A stretch of DNA of 64,000 nt from the NCBI GenBank assembly GCA_025345505.1, contig JANVCC010000077.1, positions 2,698,446 through 2,762,445 of the forward strand. Direction: 5' to 3'. The position numbers were made by a program, and so were the translations under genes. A model generated the notes under the pieces. That model had not been told where the DNA came from. It was given only the letters and a program-made list of their open reading frames with translations, and searched no databases. Positions 61,101 to 64,000 of this stretch are shown here, piece by piece. Position 1 is the stretch's first letter; every line of letters starts with the position of its first letter. This DNA comes from Todiramphus chloris collaris (Eukaryota > Chordata > Aves > Coraciiformes > Alcedinidae).

Positions 61101-63522
61101 GGGAAAAAAAAAAAAAAATTAGGAGAGATCCTGGAGATATTTCCAATGATTACTCGTTCATTTTGTTTTTCTAGTTGCTTTCCCATCTTCAATGAAACAT
61201 CAAGGAGTTTTGGATGAACAGGGATACTTCACACTTGAGTAGTGCAGGGTCAGAGCCCACTAGTGGAAAACAGGATCTGGCCTTTTACAGTGGCACAATG
61301 CAAGATCAGGCCTCCTGTATTCTGCATGGGATCAGGCCCTCTACATTTTACATGAAAAACAGGCTGTACACCGAAAGCACAACTAGGGAAGTGATCATCC
61401 TCCTGTCCTTGGCACTGGTGAGGCCACACCTCGAATACTGGGTTCAGTTTTGGGCTTCTCACTACAAGAAAGACATTGAGGTGCTGAAGCACATCCAAAG
61501 AAGGGCAACAAAGCTGGTGAAGGGTCTATAGAACAAGTCCTGTGAGAAGCATCTGGGGGAACTGGGCATGTTTAGCCTGGAGAAAAGGAGGCTCAAGGGA
61601 GACGTTATTGCTCTCTACAACCACCTGAAAGGAGGTTGTAGTGAGGTGGGTGTCAGTCTCTTCTCCCAAAAAGTGATAGGATAAGAGGAAATGGACTGAA
61701 GTTGCACCAGGGGAGGTTTAGACTGGGTATCAGGAAATAATTCTTCACCAAAAGGCTTCTCAAACACTGGAACAGGCTGCCCAGAGAAGTGGTAGAGTCA
61801 CCATCCCTGGAGGGATTTAAGAGATGTGTAAATGTGGTGCTTAGTAATATGGTTTAGTGGTGGACTTAGCAGTATTAGGCTTACAGTTGGACTGGAGGAT
61901 CTTAAAGATCTTTTCCAACCTAAATGATTCAATGATTCTATTTTTTTTTTTTTTCTCCAAGTATAAAGCTGCTTCATCTTTCTCACTGCCAACTGCCCCG
62001 TGTGGCAACATCCACCCCAAACTTGTGCATTGCCAGAACCAAGGAATAGGATAGGGGAAGAAAAGGAATATAATGGCTGTACCTTTTTCACCAGTGTCTC
62101 CTTTTTCCCCTCGGAAGTAGCCTGTAACAGGAAGTGAAGGGGCTGTTAGAGTGCATTACACAACAGAATAACTACTTGCTTCATGTACAAGGATCCTTCT
62201 ATTTGGATTGTGAGGCTGCAGGCAGCACAGGCTATCAAGCACACCATAGCTTTGTAAGTAGAGTTTCCTCAGCCAATTTGCTTTTGGAAATCCATGAAGC
62301 TTCTGAAGCTGTGAGAATGTAGGCTCCTCTGTTCTTAACCTATTTCTATCATCTGCTAAAAAGAAGTAGATCATCATTCCCTTGCTAACATAAGTAGCAT
62401 GAGAAATAAGGTGTGGGTTCATTTTTCTGTGTAATTCTTTCAAAATGGAAAGCTCATTTGTGACAGCAAACATGATACATCCTGGCACAGGATGGCATGT
62501 CCACAACCTCCTTTATTCTCTTTTTTCTTCTGGCTTTAAGGGATGCACCACTAGTGTTTGTGGCAGCACTCCAAGCTCCAGCCTGTTTGTGAGGACTTCA
62601 CTGCAGACTTCATGAGAGACTTCAAGTGTTGTTTTTTATGCCCTTGGGCAAGCAAGTCCTCCCAATCCCCTTTAAACAACCTGGTCTCATACAGCATCAC
62701 AGACGCTGACTCTGCTCACCTCGTTCGACTTCCTTGTTCAGTCTGCTCTTCACCATCAACCAGACTGACTCTTCATTTTCATAAGGGAAGGTTGAGGAGG
62801 GTGAAATACCATGAATAAAGTCCACTCTTGAAACATCCTTTTCTATTTTTGAATTCTCTTGGTTAAGAGTCAGGAGGCCACCATTGATTCTTTCGAGGTT
62901 TTCCACACGAGATCTCAGGTTTCTCACTTCTTGCGCTGGAAGGTCAAAGTGAAATGCCAGGGAACATGCTGCCACAGACACACGCCTGCAATACCTACTT
63001 CTAATAGCAGGGACAGATAGCCATGGCCACTGAGTGTTGCAGGTTTGTTCTTTGTATCTTTTTTTCTAGCACGGATATCTGGAGTTTAAATGCTGACTTT
63101 GGAATATATTAGTCTCTGAGAAATAAGACATCAGATCTCAGGAGTTTTTTTATCCTACTCATCCCAAGACTATTTAACTCCCCATAAAAGTTTTATATTC
63201 CTTACCCATACTTTCTGTTCACTTGTAGTATCTTATTGGTGGTCACCATCAAGCTGAACGTGCTCCTCCTCACTTCTCTGGCTTGATATCTCTGGTACGT
63301 GACCTTTTTGCCAGCTTACACCCTCTGTCTTTCTATCCCATTAATACATTTTGTTACTCAGCTATTTCTTACCCAGAGCAATGAGTCCAAAAAGCAATCC
63401 AAGAAGAAGCAACCAGGCCAGAAGTAAACCCAGAAGCCATTTCCACCAGCTACAGCAGGAACCACAGGGACACCAGGATGGTGCTGATCCAATTGCACCC
63501 CCTGCATCACCATTTCGTATTT
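40148..63522 (-). CDS. COL17A1: COL17A1, collagen XVII alpha-1 / BP180 (5' partial; 41 exons)
   Basis: Reading on the - strand, 41 GT-AG exons (w1-w41, listed separately) join in frame to about 1075 residues plus TAA. The protein is a type II transmembrane homotrimer of hemidesmosomes. It links keratin-associated plectin and BP230 inside to laminin-332 outside, and its ectodomain is shed. Visible parts are a Cys-rich juxtamembrane stretch and membrane helix (w1), an NC16A-like coiled coil (w2), a long Gly-X-Y region (w3-w20), interrupted collagen segments with conserved NC blocks (w21-w37), and a basic C-terminal tail (w38-w41). Almost all junctions fall after the first base of Gly, or of another interrupting residue, as in collagen genes. 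Order and motifs follow human COL17A1 throughout. The cytoplasmic N terminus lies beyond 64000. Confidence 0.97.
40406..40477 (-). CDS. COL17A1: COL17A1 exon w40: last collagen segment
   Basis: Twenty-four codons in phase 1, encoding [20 protein letters not shown], then KGEK. Donor is gtatga. Confidence 0.95.
40707..40769 (-). CDS. COL17A1: COL17A1 exon w39
   Basis: A 63-nt exon encoding [20 protein letters not shown] and then K. It opens the final collagen block, corresponding to the human segment that starts YGAIQGPPG. Confidence 0.95.
41369..41509 (-). CDS. COL17A1: COL17A1 exon w38
   Basis: Forty-seven codons, acceptor ttcctcag and donor gtaagt. It encodes [15 protein letters not shown], a short collagen run, then [20 protein letters not shown]. 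Both non-collagenous ends are strongly conserved with human. Confidence 0.96.
41698..42090 (-). CDS. COL17A1: COL17A1 exon w37: large Ser/Gly-rich non-collagenous exon
   Basis: The largest COL17A1 exon here, 393 nt. It starts [17 protein letters not shown], continues into a Ser/Gly/Met-rich stretch with two MGSDG copies, and ends [16 protein letters not shown]. Human has a similar exon with a Ser-rich region ending DYNELAVRVSESMQ; the middle is poorly conserved. Acceptor is ttttgcag and donor gtaagt. Confidence 0.96.
42887..43039 (-). CDS. COL17A1: COL17A1 exon w36
   Basis: Fifty-one codons: [11 protein letters not shown], a short collagen run, then [19 protein letters not shown]. The last block corresponds to human SFRSELISYLTS. 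Confidence 0.95.
43292..43405 (-). CDS. COL17A1: COL17A1 exon w35
   Basis: Thirty-eight codons: [18 protein letters not shown] and on to [12 protein letters not shown], with an acidic helix after the Gly-X-Y run. Donor is gtaaag. Confidence 0.95.
43942..44031 (-). CDS. COL17A1: COL17A1 exon w34
   Basis: Thirty codons: [20 protein letters not shown], then [10 protein letters not shown]. It aligns with human [16 protein letters not shown]. Confidence 0.95.
44032..45123 (-). other. COL17A1: COL17A1 intron w33/w34
   Basis: A 1.1-kb intron. No repeat or additional exon was recognised, and exon phases on both sides join without one. Confidence 0.8.
45124..45252 (-). CDS. COL17A1: COL17A1 exon w33
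   Basis: Forty-three codons: [20 protein letters not shown], then [18 protein letters not shown]. Human has DDVRQYL, then LSLDYAELSSRILSYM. Acceptor is tttccag and donor gtaatg. Confidence 0.96.
45253..46225 (-). other. COL17A1: COL17A1 intron w32/w33
   Basis: A 1.0-kb intron with no recognised repeat. Open frames on both strands are chance. Confidence 0.8.
46226..46309 (-). CDS. COL17A1: COL17A1 exon w32: non-collagenous
   Basis: Twenty-eight codons with no Gly-[22 protein letters not shown], then QELLDMLQ. It corresponds to the human segment ending SSEDILAVLQ. Acceptor is cccacag and donor gtaagt. Confidence 0.93.
46894..47031 (-). CDS. COL17A1: COL17A1 exon w31
   Basis: Forty-six codons: [20 protein letters not shown], then [15 protein letters not shown]. 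It aligns with human SIRSYLSGVQGPPG and FDYSELASHVVSYL. Confidence 0.96.
47292..47405 (-). CDS. COL17A1: COL17A1 exon w30
   Basis: Thirty-eight codons: [20 protein letters not shown], then [15 protein letters not shown]. It aligns with human SSGQEIQQYISEYM. Acceptor is tctgcag and donor gtgagt. Confidence 0.96.
47406..48455 (-). other. COL17A1: COL17A1 intron w29/w30
   Basis: A 1.05-kb intron with no recognised repeat or exon. Confidence 0.8.
48456..48503 (-). CDS. COL17A1: COL17A1 exon w29
   Basis: Sixteen codons in phase 1: [16 protein letters not shown]. It matches the human DPGVPGALGIP segment but lacks most of the following human Ser-rich interruption. Donor is gtaaga. Confidence 0.93.
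48841..48906 (-). CDS. COL17A1: COL17A1 exon w28
   Basis: Twenty-two codons: [20 protein letters not shown], then PK. The ITIQGPPG opening marks the restart of a collagen block after an interruption. Confidence 0.95.
49099..49107 (-). CDS. COL17A1: COL17A1 exon w27: probable 9-nt microexon
   Basis: Nine nucleotides (GAGAACCGG on the - strand) that add GEP in phase 1. They lie between a pyrimidine-rich acceptor (tttctgtgtcccacccag) and a consensus donor gtgagc. One Gly-X-Y triplet is inserted between w26 and w28. The frame is kept whether or not it is used, so only transcripts can confirm it. Confidence 0.6.
49195..49221 (-). CDS. COL17A1: COL17A1 exon w26
   Basis: Nine codons in phase 1: GERGPRGFI. 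Acceptor is gttcacag and donor gtaagg. Confidence 0.92.
   Translation of the reverse strand: MNEVHEDS
49738..49797 (-). CDS. COL17A1: COL17A1 exon w25
   Basis: Twenty codons: [20 protein letters not shown], the counterpart of human [12 protein letters not shown]. The first Glu codon is split with w24. Confidence 0.96.
49950..50012 (-). CDS. COL17A1: COL17A1 exon w24
   Basis: Twenty-one codons: [20 protein letters not shown], then S. It parallels human [11 protein letters not shown] plus a short Ser-rich interruption. Confidence 0.95.
50807..50848 (-). CDS. COL17A1: COL17A1 exon w23
   Basis: Fourteen codons: [14 protein letters not shown]. Acceptor is gttatcag and donor gtgaga. Confidence 0.94.
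50968..51021 (-). CDS. COL17A1: COL17A1 exon w22
   Basis: Eighteen codons: [18 protein letters not shown]. The first Met is completed from w21. It parallels human [13 protein letters not shown]. Acceptor is ttgtacag and donor gtatgt. Confidence 0.95.
51022..52227 (-). other. COL17A1: COL17A1 intron w21/w22
   Basis: A 1.2-kb intron. Nothing recognisable was found in it. Confidence 0.8.
52228..52308 (-). CDS. COL17A1: COL17A1 exon w21: collagen triplets plus helical insert
   Basis: Twenty-seven codons: [20 protein letters not shown], then VSSLASQ, ending with the first base of Met. The second half has an amphipathic, coiled-coil-like pattern. It fits perfectly in phase between w20 and w22 but seems to have no full counterpart in the human sequence as I recall it. 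An internal gcag|gtgacg could act as an alternative donor. Confidence 0.88.
52989..53024 (-). CDS. COL17A1: COL17A1 exon w20
   Basis: Twelve codons: [12 protein letters not shown], like human GPAGPAGLPGHQ. Donor is gtagca. Confidence 0.94.
53025..54014 (-). other. COL17A1: COL17A1 intron w19/w20
   Basis: A 1.0-kb intron containing a (TG)n microsatellite at 53516-53538. No exon or transposon was recognised. Confidence 0.8.
53516..53538 (+). repeat. (TG)n microsatellite
   Basis: An uninterrupted TG dinucleotide repeat of 23 nt in a COL17A1 intron. Confidence 0.93.
54015..54095 (-). CDS. COL17A1: COL17A1 exon w19
   Basis: Twenty-seven codons: [20 protein letters not shown], then TGPPGVP. It matches human [16 protein letters not shown]. 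Acceptor is tgtttcag and donor gtgaga. Confidence 0.96.
54325..54360 (-). CDS. COL17A1: COL17A1 exon w18
   Basis: Twelve codons: [12 protein letters not shown]. It ends the uninterrupted N-terminal collagen block, as human [12 protein letters not shown] does. Donor is gtatgt. Confidence 0.95.
54548..54730 (+). mobile_element. CR1 LINE, 3' fragment
   Basis: In a COL17A1 intron, + orientation. It shows the CR1 3' consensus: gggctgcccagagaggttgt, tctctggaggtattcaaaat, cacctggacacattcctgtg, gacctgatctaggtgatcct, gcttggactagatgatcttt and a degraded end tggtgattctgtga. Confidence 0.9.
55059..55094 (-). CDS. COL17A1: COL17A1 exon w17
   Basis: Twelve codons: [12 protein letters not shown]. It parallels human GLPGTPGRPGIK. 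Confidence 0.95.
55761..55787 (-). CDS. COL17A1: COL17A1 exon w16
   Basis: Nine codons: GLPGPQGPP. Acceptor is tctgacag and donor gtaggc. Confidence 0.93.
56137..56208 (-). CDS. COL17A1: COL17A1 exon w15
   Basis: Twenty-four codons: [20 protein letters not shown], then AGQP. It parallels human [20 protein letters not shown]. Confidence 0.95.
56567..56602 (-). CDS. COL17A1: COL17A1 exon w14
   Basis: Twelve codons: [12 protein letters not shown]. Donor is gtaagg. Confidence 0.94.
56954..57016 (-). CDS. COL17A1: COL17A1 exon w13
   Basis: Twenty-one codons: [20 protein letters not shown], then A. It parallels human [20 protein letters not shown]. Confidence 0.95.
57047..57074 (+). repeat. 14-bp tandem duplication
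   Basis: Two exact copies of acaaatctatatat lie directly next to each other in a COL17A1 intron. Confidence 0.9.
57442..57477 (-). CDS. COL17A1: COL17A1 exon w12
   Basis: Twelve codons: [12 protein letters not shown], the counterpart of human GDQGEKGPRGLT. Confidence 0.96.
57681..57716 (-). CDS. COL17A1: COL17A1 exon w11
   Basis: Twelve codons: [12 protein letters not shown]. Acceptor is atctttaag and donor gtacat. Confidence 0.94.
57795..57970 (+). mobile_element. CR1 LINE, 3' fragment
   Basis: In a COL17A1 intron, + orientation. Readable CR1 blocks are ttgcccacagaggttgtaga, gtctccttctctggagatat, gggcaacctgctctaggtga and ggaggttccttccaacccc-like sequence ending tgccattctgtgaaat. Confidence 0.88.
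58273..58326 (-). CDS. COL17A1: COL17A1 exon w10
   Basis: Eighteen codons: [18 protein letters not shown], the counterpart of human GPVGLQGLRGEVGLPGVK. Confidence 0.96.
58467..58502 (-). CDS. COL17A1: COL17A1 exon w9
   Basis: Twelve codons: [12 protein letters not shown], like human [12 protein letters not shown]. Confidence 0.95.
59153..59215 (-). CDS. COL17A1: COL17A1 exon w8
   Basis: Twenty-one codons: [20 protein letters not shown], then K. It parallels human [20 protein letters not shown]. Confidence 0.95.
59541..59559 (+). repeat. A19 homopolymer
   Basis: Nineteen consecutive A on the + strand within a COL17A1 intron. No LINE body was recognised next to it. Confidence 0.9.
59713..59817 (-). 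CDS. COL17A1: COL17A1 exon w7
   Basis: Thirty-five codons: [20 protein letters not shown], then [15 protein letters not shown]. It matches human [20 protein letters not shown] very closely. Confidence 0.97.
59998..60060 (-). CDS. COL17A1: COL17A1 exon w6
   Basis: Twenty-one codons: [20 protein letters not shown], then M. It parallels human [20 protein letters not shown]. Confidence 0.97.
60546..60572 (-). CDS. COL17A1: COL17A1 exon w5
   Basis: Nine codons: GERGLPGVP, like human GDRGFPGTP. Acceptor is ctctacag and donor gtgagc. Confidence 0.94.
61056..61082 (-). CDS. COL17A1: COL17A1 exon w4
   Basis: Nine codons: GDMGMQGPR, like human GDMGSPGPK. Acceptor is tttctcag and donor gtgagt. Confidence 0.94.
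61375..61940 (+). mobile_element. CR1 LINE, 5'-truncated copy with near-complete 3' part
   Basis: The longest CR1 here, + orientation, in a COL17A1 intron. Diagnostic blocks in order are actagggaagtgatcatcct, gaggccacacctcgaatact, tacaagaaagacattgaggt, aagaagggcaacaaagctgg, tacaaccacctgaaaggagg, ttgcaccaggggaggtttag and aacaggctgcccagagaagt. It ends in the short direct repeats (atgattcaatgattcta) typical of CR1 3' ends. Reading frames are broken. Confidence 0.93.
61941..61954 (+). repeat. T14 homopolymer after CR1
   Basis: Fourteen T immediately follow the CR1 3' end repeats. CR1 does not use a poly(A) tail, so this is a neighbouring simple repeat. Confidence 0.85.
62083..62121 (-). CDS. COL17A1: COL17A1 exon w3: start of first collagen block
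   Basis: Thirteen codons: [13 protein letters not shown]. It joins the NC16A-like segment to the first Gly-X-Y run (human NLRGSPGPKG). Acceptor is gttacag and donor gtacag. Confidence 0.95.
62720..62935 (-). CDS. COL17A1: COL17A1 exon w2: NC16A-like juxtamembrane coiled coil
   Basis: Seventy-two codons, acceptor ccttccag and donor gtgagc. It encodes [20 protein letters not shown], then [12 protein letters not shown], and near the end [17 protein letters not shown]. In mammals this domain starts the trimeric coiled coil, contains the shedding sites and is the main bullous pemphigoid autoantigen. Heptad-like spacing of Val, Leu and Ile is clear in the first 20 residues. The middle is diverged from human. 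Confidence 0.95.
63373..63522 (-). CDS. COL17A1: COL17A1 exon w1: transmembrane segment
   Basis: A 150-nt exon, acceptor cttccag and donor gtaaga. It encodes [16 protein letters not shown], then [12 protein letters not shown], then about 22 Leu-rich hydrophobic residues ending FGLIAL. The four-cysteine juxtamembrane motif and Trp-Trp-Lys-Trp before the helix are the same as in mammalian collagen XVII. The orientation is type II, with the N terminus cytoplasmic. Earlier exons are outside the window. Confidence 0.97.
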
Positions 63523-64000
63523 CTGGAAGAAGAAAGGGACAGTCTCCTGGTTAATGAAGAGTTCCGTGACTTCAGAGTCAAGAATGTCTTAGAATAAGGA
63601 TACCAAAGTCTGATCCATTATACAAAGGCCTACGGAGAAAAATCTTTACACCCACTATGCACACGGTGAGTGTACTTCTAGTCCCTGTGGAAGCTGGGAA
63701 CAGCATTCCCAGTGGGAATTCCAACAGGGAACAACACTCAGTGCATTTTAAAATAACATCTAAAAATGTTCAGATGTTATTTTAACATCTTTTAACATGT
63801 TATTTTAACATCTGAACATGATCCCTCCCTTGGGATCAATTTTTTTGTGCATGTTTGAGCCAAAAAAAGACAGCAAAAGCCAGAGTGGTCTGTCTGAGCC
63901 CTCCTGTCCCCATAAATGTGTCCTGGTAGCAGGGTGCAGCTGTACTGTCAGCTATCTGATTTTCTCGAGCAATAAAAAATACCTCAACTGCCCATTCATG
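63523..64000 (-). other. COL17A1: COL17A1 intron upstream of the transmembrane exon
   Basis: No further COL17A1 exon was recognised up to the window edge. It contains the inverted repeat described at 63766-63819. Confidence 0.7.
63766..63819. repeat. Inverted repeat, 23-bp arms, 8-bp loop
   Basis: The arms at 63766-63788 and 63797-63819 are reverse complements at 20 of 23 positions (atgttcagatgtta versus aacatctgaacat at the outer ends). It is AT-rich and intronic, and no terminal inverted repeat element was recognised around it. Confidence 0.8.

Noticed and set aside
61214-61531. A 105-codon + strand open frame in a COL17A1 intron
   Set aside because: Its 3' part is a fragment of the degraded CR1 reverse-transcriptase-encoding region, not a host gene.

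Overview
The window is nuclear DNA from a vertebrate, most likely a bird: compact introns, fragments of CR1 LINEs (the usual sauropsid/avian repeat) and two vertebrate genes with textbook GT-AG exons. It holds most of two protein-coding genes arranged tail to tail, the same order and orientation as I recall for human 10q24-q25. Neither 5' end is present, so no transcription start or promoter can be called.

1-37.8 kb, + strand: SLK (STE20-like serine/threonine kinase). The window opens inside intron 1; exon 1 (N terminus and glycine-rich loop) lies upstream. Eighteen coding exons (8990-32831, 1206 codons plus stop) encode the rest of the kinase domain, a long acidic linker (mostly one 1419-nt exon) and the C-terminal coiled-coil ATH domain. 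A roughly 5-kb 3' UTR follows, ending at a well-formed poly(A) site near 37.83 kb. The introns are AT-rich with two CR1 fragments.

38.4-64 kb, - strand: COL17A1 (collagen XVII, BP180), the transmembrane collagen of hemidesmosomes. I could place 41 coding exons in consistent phase, from the transmembrane exon (63373-63522) to the stop codon (40148-40150), about 1075 residues. They cover the membrane segment, the juxtamembrane NC16A-like coiled coil, the interrupted Gly-X-Y collagen domains and the C-terminal basic tail. The cytoplasmic N-terminal exons lie beyond 64 kb. This half is visibly more GC-rich and carries three CR1 fragments.

The two genes are not a pathway unit. SLK is a cytoskeletal and adhesion-turnover kinase and COL17A1 an epithelial anchoring protein; their proximity is conserved synteny. 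I found no RNA gene, CRISPR array, virus or clearly new system. The observations most worth a second look are: a cluster of four RBFOX-type TGCATG motifs plus a QKI-type element just before SLK exon 13; a probable 9-nt microexon and an extra non-collagenous segment in COL17A1; a possible alternative last exon within the SLK 3' UTR; and the diverged NC16A segment. SLK exon numbers assume one exon upstream of the window; COL17A1 exons are numbered w1-w41 within the window, 5' to 3'.
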